From an uncultured Massilia sp. (lineage in GTDB: Bacteria > Pseudomonadota > Gammaproteobacteria > Burkholderiales > Burkholderiaceae), in the NCBI GenBank assembly GCA_946886065.1, contig CAMPHU010000246.1:1-6536 (forward strand): a stretch of 6,536 bases of DNA. The letters are read 5' to 3'. This document shows positions 1-6,008 of this stretch, piece after piece; within the stretch, counting starts at the first letter, position 1; the number at the start of each line of letters is the position of its first letter. The position numbers were made by a program, and so were the translations under genes. The notes under the pieces were generated by a model. The model ran no database searches, was not told the origin of the DNA, and saw only the letters and a program-made list of their open reading frames with translations.

Positions 1-120
1 AGGCTTCGACAGTGATGGCGCGCGTATGCCGGAGCGAGCGCGATACGGGAGGAGACAGGGGCATAAAAACCAATGCCGTCAGAGCGGCGGTTAGTGGTGC
101 AGCCGGTGTGCTTCATGCAC

Positions 121-143
121 GTTGCCGCGGCTTCCACGGCAAC
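121..143. repeat. Stem-loop with 10-bp arms and a 3-base loop
   Basis: GTTGCCGCGG, loop CTT, CCACGGCAAC. Nine of ten positions pair, with one C/A mismatch at 128/136. No run of T follows on either strand, so it is not a standard intrinsic terminator. It could be the end of a transcript from outside the window or a protein-binding site. Its role is unknown. Confidence 0.5.
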
Positions 144-197
144 AACCGCTCATGCGGCGCTGCTTAAACCACAAAAGTTTATCACAGGCTGGTGGCA

Positions 198-221
198 GTT
201 GCACTGCAACATAAGCGCTTA
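198..221. promoter_or_regulatory. Two adjacent palindromes, possible operator region
   Basis: GTTGCACTGCAAC (198-210) is a perfect inverted repeat around a central C. TAAGCGCTTA (212-221) is a perfect 10-base palindrome beginning two bases later. They lie about 195-215 bases before the cysteine synthase-like start codon. Paired palindromes of this kind often bind dimeric regulators, but I do not recognise the motif of a specific family. A regulatory role is inference. Confidence 0.25.
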
Positions 222-402
222 GCATGGCGCCGTGACGATGTCGCCACTCTATTGTGATCCGGCCAATATTGCATGAATTTATAGCAGGCGGATGGTTTGC
301 CGGCTGCCGGAGGCCGATGGCGCACACGAAAGCCGCGCCGGGTCGGCGTGTCCCGGAAGCATAATAGCTGCACGAACCGGTCGAGGCTCGCGACTTAAGC
401 AT

Positions 403-408
403 GGAAGG
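403..408 (+). promoter_or_regulatory. Ribosome binding site GGAAGG for the cysteine synthase-like gene
   Basis: GGAAGG ends six bases before ATG 415. This spacing supports 415 over the in-frame ATG at 292, which would add 41 residues with no likeness to the family. Confidence 0.7.
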
Positions 409-414
409 CAGTCA

Positions 415-1332
415 ATGGAACGACAAGTGAAACCATCGGTAATGGAAGCGATCGGCAACACCCCGCTGGTCCGGCTCGGCCGGATCTTTCCGGACACGGA
501 TGTCGCCGCGAAACTGGAATTCATGAACCCGGGCGGCAGCATCAAGGACCGCATGGTGCGCTACATGCTCACGCACCTGCCGCCAGGGACGGCTCACGTG
601 GTCGAAGGCTCGTCCGGGAATACCGGAGCGGCCCTGGCAATGGCGAGCGCCGTCCTCGGTCTCGACTGCGACATCGCCGTGCCGGGCACGACGAGCGGCG
701 AAAAGATCAAGAGGATCGCGACCTACGGGGCCAAGGTCCATGTCTGCGCCGACAGGGGCGGAGCGGAGGAAGCCCCGGACTACCAGGCGGTTGCCGAGGA
801 AATTGCAAGGCGCAATGATGCTTTCTATCTCGACCAGTACTGCTCGGAGCTGAACCGGGAAGCGCACTACACGGATACCGCGCCGGAGCTGTGGGCGCAG
901 TTGAATGGCGAGTTGGACGTCTTCGTTTGCGGGATCGGCTCGGGCGGCACCATTTCCGGCATCGGCCGCTTCCTGAAAGAGCGCAATCCGGCGATTCGTG
1001 TCATCGGTGTGGAACCGGTCGGCTCGTCCTATCGTCATCTGGTTGAGAAAGCCCCGCGGGACGCGGTGTTTGCCACCGCCATCGAAGGAATCGGCAAGCC
1101 CCAGCCTTCGCAAAGCTTCGATCCGGCGGTGGTGGATGAAGTCGTCCAGGTCTCCGACGACGAGGCGCTGAGCTGGGTTCGCCGCCTTGCGCAGGAAGAA
1201 GGAATACTGGCTGGCGGGTCGAGTGGCGGCGTCGCGGCCGGGATCGCGCAGCTGCTGCCCAGGCTGCATGGCGCGCGCGTCGTGACCATTTTTCCCGATT
1301 CCGGGATGTTCTACCTGTCAAAGTACTTTTAA
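415..1332 (+). CDS. PLP-dependent cysteine synthase / cystathionine beta-synthase family protein
   Basis: This 305-residue protein is a fold-type II PLP enzyme of the family that makes cysteine from an activated serine plus sulfide, or cystathionine from serine plus homocysteine. The visible motifs in order are IGNTPLVRLGR (13-23), NPGGSIKDR with the PLP lysine K44 (38-46), the substrate loop SSGNTG (66-71), the phosphate-binding loop GSGGT (175-179), GGSSGG (267-272) and FPDSGMFYLSKYF at the C-terminus. The NPGGS motif, EGIG (224-227) and the ending lean toward the catalytic core of cystathionine beta-synthase, but there is no haem region and no regulatory CBS domain pair. The length suits CysM or CysK. 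Both glycine loops carry Ser where CysK has Thr (TSGNTG, GTGGT). No signal peptide is seen, so it is cytosolic. It stands alone with no sulfur genes beside it. The family call is firm; the exact substrate (O-acetylserine, O-phosphoserine, serine, or a siderophore precursor as for SbnA) is open. Confidence 0.88.
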   Translation: MERQVKPSVMEAIGNTPLVRLGRIFPDTDVAAKLEFMNPGGSIKDRMVRYMLTHLPPGTAHVVEGSSGNTGAALAMASAVLGLDCDIAVPGTTSGEKIKRIATYGAKVHVCADRGGAEEAPDYQAVAEEIARRNDAFYLDQYCSELNREAHYTDTAPELWAQLNGELDVFVCGIGSGGTISGIGRFLKERNPAIRVIGVEPVGSSYRHLVEKAPRDAVFATAIEGIGKPQPSQSFDPAVVDEVVQVSDDEALSWVRRLAQEEGILAGGSSGGVAAGIAQLLPRLHGARVVTIFPDSGMFYLSKYF

Positions 1333-1432
1333 GGCGGCTCGACCTGGCGGCCTGTGCTCGCGGATGCATGGGCCGATGTCTTGGAGGCCCGCGTTCGCGC
1401 CGTGCATGTGCCGCCGCGCCTGACCGGCAACG

Positions 1433-1512
1433 AAAAAAGCGCCAGCGTGCAGCGCCATCGCCCGTTGAGGAATATGCCGAGACATATCGGGGATGGCGCT
1501 CCACGCTGGCGC
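1433..1512 (-). terminator. Long intrinsic terminator for the recA-recX transcript
   Basis: Arms 1439-1459 and 1492-1512 are 21 bases each and pair at 20 positions, with one C/C mismatch at 1450/1501. On the minus strand the hairpin is followed at once by six T (the A run at 1433-1438), the classic Rho-independent layout. The 32-base loop holds a smaller hairpin, ATATG (1472-1476) with CATAT (1483-1487). It lies 105 bases past the recX stop codon. On the plus strand no T run follows, so it should not end the cysteine synthase-like transcript in the same way. Confidence 0.8.
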
Positions 1513-1518
1513 CTGGTA

Positions 1519-1620
1519 ATGCTGTGCTGACTACTGTGCTGTGCTTGCTGCCGTGCTGTGTTTGCTACGGCGCTGCGCTTGCTGCCGTGCTGGGCTTGCT
1601 AGAGTGCCGCGCTCGCCTAC
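1519..1620. repeat. Six imperfect 17-bp tandem repeats
   Basis: Consensus GTGCTGTGCTTGCTGCC. Copies start at 1519, 1536, 1553, 1570, 1587 and 1604. Counted by eye against the consensus they match at 12, 17, 14, 15, 13 and 11 of 17 bases. Ends alternate: the copies at 1536 and 1570 end in GCC, while those at 1553 and 1587 have A at position 15. This gives a 34-base higher-order period, in which 1536-1569 and 1570-1603 agree at 28 of 34 positions. The last copy covers the recX stop codon (1617-1619). The period is not a multiple of three, so the array does not look like a coding repeat. The function is unknown; it would be transcribed as the recX 3' untranslated region. Confidence 0.8.
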
Positions 1621-2075
1621 AGCTCGTCGTCGTCCGGGCTGCCTTGCATGGCGAGGCGGGCGGCGCGCTGGGAAAAGCCGCGCTGGAGCAGGAAACGCAT
1701 CTGCTTGGCGCGTTCCGCCGCATCCGCGGCGACCCGGCCGAACTTGCGTTGCCAGACGTCGCGGGCACGCGCGGTTTCGCTCTCGGCCAGCCCGGCCTTG
1801 ATGTCGGCCAGCGCCTCACCGTTGACGCCATGGCTTTGCAGCTCGGCCATGACGCGGCTGTTGCCGAAACGGCTGGCCTTCCTGTTGATCAGGGACTCGG
1901 CAAACCGTTCCTGCGACAGCCAGTTGTTCTTTTCGAGGAAGTCCAGAAGCGCTTCGATGTCGTCGCCCTCCTCGGCATAACGCGCCAGCTTGCGTCCCAG
2001 CTCAAGCCGGCTGTGCTCGCGCAGCGACAGGTAGCGCATTGCGCGCGCCTTCAGGCTCAGTTGGGGTGCTGGCAT
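1617..2075 (-). CDS. recX: RecX, regulator of RecA
   Basis: This 152-residue cytosolic protein belongs to the RecX family, which binds RecA filaments and limits their ATPase and strand-exchange activity. The family is recognised from [18 protein letters not shown] (6-23), [19 protein letters not shown] (53-71) and [12 protein letters not shown] (124-135), which fit the repeated three-helix units of RecX. Its position just after recA and its length (usual size about 150) agree. I chose ATG 2075 because it keeps the conserved [11 protein letters not shown] segment. That start has no clear Shine-Dalgarno, whereas the in-frame ATG at 2039 has GAAGG eight bases upstream but would lose 12 residues. 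A TTG at 2126 would add 17 unconserved residues. The gap to recA is 55 bases and holds a hairpin, so recX is probably co-transcribed with recA at a reduced level. The stop codon lies inside the 17-bp repeat array. Confidence 0.93.
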   Translation of the reverse strand: MPAPQLSLKARAMRYLSLREHSRLELGRKLARYAEEGDDIEALLDFLEKNNWLSQERFAESLINRKASRFGNSRVMAELQSHGVNGEALADIKAGLAESETARARDVWQRKFGRVAADAAERAKQMRFLLQRGFSQRAARLAMQGSPDDDEL

Positions 2076-2083
2076 GGGATGGC

Positions 2084-2124
2084 GGCAGGGACAAGCCGGC
2101 GATGAGGTGCCGGCCTGCCCTGCC
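2084..2124 (-). promoter_or_regulatory. GC-rich hairpin between recA and recX
   Basis: The outer stem pairs 2084-2090 with 2118-2124 (GGCAGGG/CCCTGCC). The inner stem pairs 2095-2100 with 2109-2114 (GCCGGC/GCCGGC), with a small internal bulge and an 8-base loop. It almost fills the recA-recX gap and ends eight bases before the recX start codon. No T run follows. By analogy with E. coli, where a structure between the genes limits recX read-through, this may lower recX transcription, hide its ribosome binding region or protect the recA mRNA end. The structure is seen; the role is inferred. Confidence 0.55.
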
Positions 2125-2130
2125 AATCAA

Positions 2131-3207
2131 TTACTCACCAACAGCCTGAAGCTTCGGGCGGCTGTCGTCGTCGTTCGAGACCGGCGGCAGTTCGCGCACG
2201 CCCAGGGCGGCACGGACCTTGTTTTCGATCTCGCGGGCCAGGGCCGGGCGCTCCTTCAGGAACAGGCGGGCATTGTCCTTGCCTTGACCGATGCGTTCGC
2301 CGCCGTAGCTGTACCAGGAGCCCGACTTCTCGACGATCTTGTTGTCGGCGCCCAGATCCAGGATTTCGCCTTCGCGCGAGGTGCCTTCTCCGTACAGGAT
2401 GTCGAAGTGGGCTTCCTTGAACGGCGGCGCGATCTTGTTCTTGACGACCTTGACCTTGGTTTCGTTACCGATCACCTCGTCGCCCGACTTGATCGAACCG
2501 GTACGGCGGATGTCCAGGCGCACGGAGGCGTAGAACTTCAGCGCGTTACCGCCGGTCGTGGTTTCCGGGCTGCCGAACATGACGCCGATCTTCATACGGA
2601 TCTGGTTAATGAAGATCACCAGGGTGTTGGTGCGGTTGATCGAGGCGGTCAGCTTGCGCAGCGCCTGCGACATCAGTCGCGCCTGCAGGCCCGGCAGCGA
2701 GTCGCCCATGTCGCCTTCGATCTCGGCGCGCGGGGTCAGTGCCGCCACCGAGTCGATGACCACCAGGTCGACCGAACCCGAACGCACCAGGGCGTCGGTG
2801 ATTTCCAGGGCCTGTTCGCCGGTGTCCGGCTGCGAGATCAGCAGTTCGGACAGGTTGATGCCCAGCTTTTGCGCGTAACCCACGTCGAGCGCGTGCTCGG
2901 CGTCGATGAAGGCGCAGGTGCCGCCCAGCTTTTGCATCTGGGCGATGGTTTGCAGGGTCAGCGTCGTCTTGCCCGACGATTCCGGACCGTAGATTTCAAC
3001 GATACGGCCGCGCGGCAGGCCACCGACGCCGAGCGCGATGTCCAGGCCCAGCGAGCCGGTGGAAACAGTCTGCACTTCTTCGACCGGCGCATTGGTGTCC
3101 ATGCGCATGACCGAGCCCTTGCCGAACTGCTTTTCGATTTGCGCCAGGGCGGCTGCCAGCGCTTTGCCTTTTTCAGAGGCGTTTACTGCGAGTTTTTTGT
3201 CGTCCAT
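2131..3207 (-). CDS. recA: RecA recombinase
   Basis: This 358-residue protein is the ATP-dependent DNA strand-exchange enzyme of homologous recombination and the co-protease that triggers LexA self-cleavage in the SOS response. Key parts are the N-terminal helix region with [20 protein letters not shown] (15-34), Walker A GPESSGKT (74-81), the catalytic glutamate E104 in FIDAEHALD, Walker B VVIDS (149-153), the DNA-binding L2 loop [14 protein letters not shown] (215-228), [18 protein letters not shown] (253-270) and a short acidic C-terminal tail with NDDDS (345-349). Length and motifs are complete, with no sign of an intein or break. The start ATG is preceded by a modest GAAAG about six bases upstream. 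It heads a recA-recX unit read leftward from a LexA-controlled promoter. Confidence 0.99.
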   Translation of the reverse strand: MDDKKLAVNASEKGKALAAALAQIEKQFGKGSVMRMDTNAPVEEVQTVSTGSLGLDIALGVGGLPRGRIVEIYGPESSGKTTLTLQTIAQMQKLGGTCAFIDAEHALDVGYAQKLGINLSELLISQPDTGEQALEITDALVRSGSVDLVVIDSVAALTPRAEIEGDMGDSLPGLQARLMSQALRKLTASINRTNTLVIFINQIRMKIGVMFGSPETTTGGNALKFYASVRLDIRRTGSIKSGDEVIGNETKVKVVKNKIAPPFKEAHFDILYGEGTSREGEILDLGADNKIVEKSGSWYSYGGERIGQGKDNARLFLKERPALAREIENKVRAALGVRELPPVSNDDDSRPKLQAVGE

Positions 3208-3268
3208 GGTGTACTTTCAATCGTGGAGTAGGCAAGGTAGGGTCGAAGCGGCCCAAATCAAGAGTCAC

Positions 3269-3288
3269 TACTGTATAAAAATCCAGTG
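3269..3288 (-). promoter_or_regulatory. LexA (SOS) box of recA
   Basis: On the plus strand this reads TACTGTATAAAAATCCAGTG, close to the proteobacterial LexA consensus TACTGTATATATATACAGTA. It has CTGT and CCAG half-sites eight bases apart; one half-site departs from the ideal ACAG. It overlaps the -10 element and spacer of the recA promoter, so bound LexA would block RNA polymerase. Confidence 0.85.
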
Positions 3289-3298
3289 GTTTTGGCAA
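3270..3298 (-). promoter_or_regulatory. Sigma70 promoter of recA-recX
   Basis: On the minus strand, -35 TTGCCA (3298-3293) is followed after 17 bases by -10 TACAGT (3275-3270). The predicted start of transcription is near 3263, giving a leader of about 55 bases. A second hexamer, TTGACT (3338-3333), lacks a good -10 at normal spacing. Confidence 0.7.
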
Positions 3299-3400
3299 GC
3301 ACAAAATGTGAAATTAAGTGCTCCTGTTGTGCAGTCAAGACTCGCATTGTTGCGACAAATCAAACACAATACGAACTTGTTGAAGGTCTAACGGTTTACC

Positions 3401-3406
3401 GAGGTG
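3401..3406 (+). promoter_or_regulatory. Ribosome binding site GAGGTG of the response regulator
   Basis: GAGGTG lies four bases before ATG 3411 (GAGG with a spacing of six). This supports that start codon for the first gene of the operon. Confidence 0.7.
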
Positions 3407-3410
3407 CTCC

Positions 3411-4142
3411 ATGCGAATTCTGCTCGCCGAAGATGATAGCGTACTTGCCGATGGGCTGACGCGTTCCCTGCGCCAGTCCGGCTATGCCATCGATTGCGTC
3501 AAGAACGGCCAGGATGCCGACACCGCGCTCTCCACCCAGGAGTTCGACCTGCTCATCCTGGACCTCGGCCTGCCCAAGATGTCCGGGCTGGAGGTGCTGC
3601 GCCGCCTGCGCGCGCGCGCCTCGCACCTGCCGGTGCTGATCCTCACCGCCGCCGATTCGGTCGAGCAGCGCGTCGAGGGCCTGGACCTGGGCGCGGACGA
3701 CTACATGGCCAAGCCTTTCGCGCTGTCCGAGCTGGAAGCGCGGGTGCGCGCCCTCACCCGGCGCGGCGCCGGCGGCGGCCCGGCCGTGGTGCGCCACGGC
3801 CCGCTGGTCTACGACCAGGTCGGCCGCAGCGCCTATATCAACGACCAGATGCTCGACCTGTCGGCGCGCGAGCTCGGCCTGCTGGAAGTGCTGCTGGCCC
3901 GTTCCGGCCGCCTGGTCTCGAAGGAGCAGCTGGTCGACCACCTGTGCGAATGGGGCGAGGAAGTCTCGAACAACGCGATCGAGGTCTACGTGCACCGCCT
4001 GCGCAAGAAGATCGAGGTCGGCGGCGTGCGCATCGCGACCGTGCGCGGGCTCGGCTACTGCCTCGAGAAATTCAGCGAAGCGCCGCGCGGCGCCCCCGGT
4101 TCCTCTGCGGCTGCGGCGCCGGGCACCTCCGACGGCAAGTGA
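3411..4142 (+). CDS. OmpR/PhoB-type response regulator, TctD-like
   Basis: This 243-residue cytosolic transcription factor is switched by phosphorylation. The receiver domain (about 1-115) has the acidic pair D8/D9, the phospho-acceptor D51 in LILDLGLP, T79 in LILTA and K101 in MAKPF. A winged-helix DNA-binding domain follows (about 128-222), with LSARELGLLEVLLARSG, NNAIEVYVHRLRKKI and IATVRGLGYCLE. All key residues are present. The last 20 or so residues (from about 224) are an Ala/Pro/Gly/Ser-rich tail beyond the usual end of the family. The start has a good GAGGTG site. The stop overlaps the kinase start by four bases, so the kinase downstream is the evident partner. The likely target is its own operon including the symporter, which is inference. 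The resemblance is to TctD/QseB-type regulators of Proteobacteria. Confidence 0.93.
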   Translation: MRILLAEDDSVLADGLTRSLRQSGYAIDCVKNGQDADTALSTQEFDLLILDLGLPKMSGLEVLRRLRARASHLPVLILTAADSVEQRVEGLDLGADDYMAKPFALSELEARVRALTRRGAGGGPAVVRHGPLVYDQVGRSAYINDQMLDLSARELGLLEVLLARSGRLVSKEQLVDHLCEWGEEVSNNAIEVYVHRLRKKIEVGGVRIATVRGLGYCLEKFSEAPRGAPGSSAAAAPGTSDGK

Positions 4143-5707
4143 ACGACCGCGAGGGTGGCCTCGAGCCGGGCATCGAGCCCCAGCCCGACCCCGGGCTGGC
4201 CGAGCCGCTGTACGTCCCGCCCAATCCCGAACCGGACGAGAACATCCGCCATTCGCTGTTCGGCGAGATCCTCGACTGGATGCTGGCCCCGCTGCTGCTG
4301 CTGTGGCCGATGAGCATTGCGATCACCTACCTGGTGGCCAAGTCGATCGCCAACCAGCCCTTCGACGACGCGCTGGAAGACCGCGTGACGGTGCTGAGCC
4401 AGCAGGTGCGCAGCGTGGACGGGCGCGTCAGCGCCCAGCTGGCGGCCGGCGCGGTCGACATCCTGCGCGCCGACGACGTCGACAGCGTCTACTATTTGAT
4501 CACCGGCCCGGCCGGCGAATATCTCGACGGCGACCGCGACCTGCCCCGCCCCAAGGCCGGGGGCGACGACGAGGCGCGCAGCGGCGCGGTGACCTTCCGC
4601 AACGACAGCTTCCACGGCATCCCGGTGCGGGTCGCCTACTCCTATATCAACCTCGACCCGCTGCATGAGCGTCCGGGCCGCGACAGGCAGGGCGCGGAAT
4701 CCGCGCCCGAGCTTGCCCTGGTCCAGGTAGCCGAGACCCTCGACAAGCGCGCCCACCTGGCCAACGAGATCATCAAGGGCGTGATCCTGCCCCAGTTCAT
4801 CATCCTGCCGGTGATCCTGGCCCTGGTCTGGTTCGCCCTGTCGCGCGGCCTGACGCCGCTGGCCGACCTGCAGGAACGCATCCGCGCGCGGCCGCAGGAC
4901 GACCTGTCGCCGATCGATCCGCGCCAGGTGCCGGAAGAGATCTCGCCGCTGGTCGGCTCCTTCAACGACATGCTCGAGCGCCTGGCCCAGACCATCGAGA
5001 TGCAGAAGCGCTTCATCGCCGACGCCGCGCACCAGATGAAGACGCCGCTGGCGGGCATGCGCATGCAGTCCGAGCTGGCGCTGCGCCAGATCGACCCGGA
5101 CGAGATCCGCCGCTCGCTCGAGCAGGTGGCCAAGAGTTCGGAATCGGCCACCCGCCTGGTCAACCAGCTGCTGGCCCTGGCGCGCGCCGAGAACCAGCCG
5201 CACGCCGGCCTGGCCTTCGGCGAAGTCGACCTGCCGCGCCTGGCGCGCGAGACGGTGCAGGACTGGGTGCAGGCCTCGTTCGCGCACCAGATCGACCTCG
5301 GCTTCGAACCGCCCGACCAAGCCGTGACCATCGCCGGCAACCCGATGATGCTGCGCGAGCTGCTGTCCAACCTGATCGACAACGCGCTGCGCTACACGCC
5401 CGCGGGCGGCAGCGTCACCGTGCGCGTGCGCCGCGAGGAAGAGCGCGCCCTGCTCGAGGTCGAGGACACCGGCCCCGGCATCGCGCCGGCCGAGCGCGCG
5501 CGCGTGTTCGAGCGCTTCTACCGCATCCTGGGCAGCAATACCCAGGGCAGCGGCCTGGGACTGGCCATCGTGCGCGAGATCGCCCAGCAGCACGGCGCCG
5601 AGATCGACATCTTCAACAACCCGCGCAGCCACGCCAACAAATTCCCGGGCAGCCTGTTCCGGCTGACCTTCCCGCCTCCCGACCATGACGCCATCGACGC
5701 CGCCTGA
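4139..5707 (+). CDS. TctE-like sensor histidine kinase
   Basis: This 522-residue inner-membrane kinase is paired with the upstream regulator. A Pro/Glu-rich cytoplasmic head (1-40) is followed by membrane segment 1 (about 48-68), a periplasmic sensor region of about 140 residues that looks like the two-component sensor kinase N-terminal domain of TctE, membrane segment 2 (about 214-235), a HAMP-like linker, then the H-box FIADAAHQMKTPLAGM with phospho-acceptor H298. The ATPase domain has the N-box NLIDNALRYT (411-420), DTGPGI (443-448), FERFYR (458-462 and neighbours) and GSGLGLAI (470-477). All catalytic boxes are intact. The start is taken as GTG 4139, which overlaps the regulator's TGA as GTGA. 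Only a weak Shine-Dalgarno is visible, consistent with translational coupling. A later ATG (4280 region) would cut off the head just before the first membrane segment. The ligand is unknown. TctE senses tricarboxylates, but the transporter beside this kinase is of another type. Confidence 0.92.
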   Translation: MNDREGGLEPGIEPQPDPGLAEPLYVPPNPEPDENIRHSLFGEILDWMLAPLLLLWPMSIAITYLVAKSIANQPFDDALEDRVTVLSQQVRSVDGRVSAQLAAGAVDILRADDVDSVYYLITGPAGEYLDGDRDLPRPKAGGDDEARSGAVTFRNDSFHGIPVRVAYSYINLDPLHERPGRDRQGAESAPELALVQVAETLDKRAHLANEIIKGVILPQFIILPVILALVWFALSRGLTPLADLQERIRARPQDDLSPIDPRQVPEEISPLVGSFNDMLERLAQTIEMQKRFIADAAHQMKTPLAGMRMQSELALRQIDPDEIRRSLEQVAKSSESATRLVNQLLALARAENQPHAGLAFGEVDLPRLARETVQDWVQASFAHQIDLGFEPPDQAVTIAGNPMMLRELLSNLIDNALRYTPAGGSVTVRVRREEERALLEVEDTGPGIAPAERARVFERFYRILGSNTQGSGLGLAIVREIAQQHGAEIDIFNNPRSHANKFPGSLFRLTFPPPDHDAIDAA

Positions 5708-6008
5708 CCACACCGACACCCAAGACGCCGCCCTGGCCGCGCGCCGGCGCCTGCTGGCCGCGCGCGACCTGCACTGGCGGCGCACGCGGCGCATGACGGC
5801 CGTGCTGCTGGCGCTGTGGCTGGTGGCCGGCTTCGGCACCGTGTTCTTCGCGCGCGAGCTGGCGCGGGTCTCGCTGTTCGGCTGGCCGCTGTCGTTCTAC
5901 ATGGCCGCGCAGGGCGCCTCGCTGCTGTCGCTGGCCACCATCGGCCTGTACGCCTGGCGCATGCGGCGCCTGGAGCGCCGCTACCGCACGGCACTGGAAC
6001 AGGCATGA
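5685..6008 (+). CDS. DUF4212 protein, small subunit of a sodium:solute symporter
   Basis: This 107-residue membrane protein has a charged N-terminus, an HWRRTRR segment (30-36), membrane helix 1 (about 38-56), FFARELA (54-60), membrane helix 2 (about 67-91) and a basic tail. This layout and its place directly before a VC_2705-type symporter match the DUF4212 family, regarded as the small subunit of such transporters. Its first 23 bases overlap the kinase gene in another frame, and its stop overlaps the symporter start as ATGA. A start at the internal ATG 5793 would lose the conserved Trp/Arg segment, so I keep 5685. No strong ribosome binding site is seen and coupling to kinase translation is likely. 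The function in transport is known only by association. Confidence 0.85.
   Translation: MTPSTPPDHTDTQDAALAARRRLLAARDLHWRRTRRMTAVLLALWLVAGFGTVFFARELARVSLFGWPLSFYMAAQGASLLSLATIGLYAWRMRRLERRYRTALEQA

Larger units (their letters stand above)
1..414. other. Gene-free stretch upstream of the cysteine synthase-like gene
   Basis: No reading frame here resembles a protein I recognise. The frames that are open are short and lack a convincing ribosome binding site. The stretch is less GC-rich than the genes to the right. It carries a stem-loop at 121-143, two adjacent palindromes at 198-221, the 8-base palindrome CAATATTG at 264-271 and an AT-rich patch near 250-285. That patch has a TTGTGA hexamer (252-257) but no well-spaced -10 element, so I do not call a promoter. 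If transcription of the downstream gene starts near 285-295, its leader would be roughly 120-130 bases. Confidence 0.6.

Noticed and set aside
1..116. Minus-strand frame from ATG 116 open to the left window edge (38 codons)
   Set aside because: No ribosome binding site at normal distance, no recognisable protein start, and too little sequence inside the window to judge. A real gene beginning here cannot be fully excluded.
292..414. In-frame 41-residue N-terminal extension of the cysteine synthase-like protein
   Set aside because: No family similarity, and a better ribosome binding site sits before ATG 415.
401..430. Nine-codon mini reading frame overlapping the start of the cysteine synthase-like gene
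   Set aside because: It has no ribosome binding site of its own and uses the real gene's GGAAGG as coding sequence. It is likely chance.
1370..1390. Short GGGCC/GGCCC hairpin after the cysteine synthase-like gene
   Set aside because: Only five pairs with an 11-base loop and no T run, so it is not a supported terminator.
1439..1512. Miniature transposable element with 21-base inverted ends
   Set aside because: No target-site duplication is visible at the flanks, and the T run fits a terminator better.
1519..1620. CRISPR array
   Set aside because: The repeats are directly tandem with no spacers and the unit is only 17 bases.
2074..3231. Long plus-strand open frame opposite recA
   Set aside because: The opposite strand encodes an intact RecA; this frame has no recognisable domain.
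3347..3375. Possible promoter for the two-component operon (TTGTTG, 17 bases, TACGAA)
   Set aside because: The -35 is fair but the -10 matches only three of six consensus bases; too weak to list as a feature.
4055..5839. Very long open frame on the minus strand opposite the kinase
   Set aside because: A shadow of high third-position GC. The plus strand has all kinase motifs, while the minus frame is repetitive in Arg, Gln, Ala and Val with no domain.
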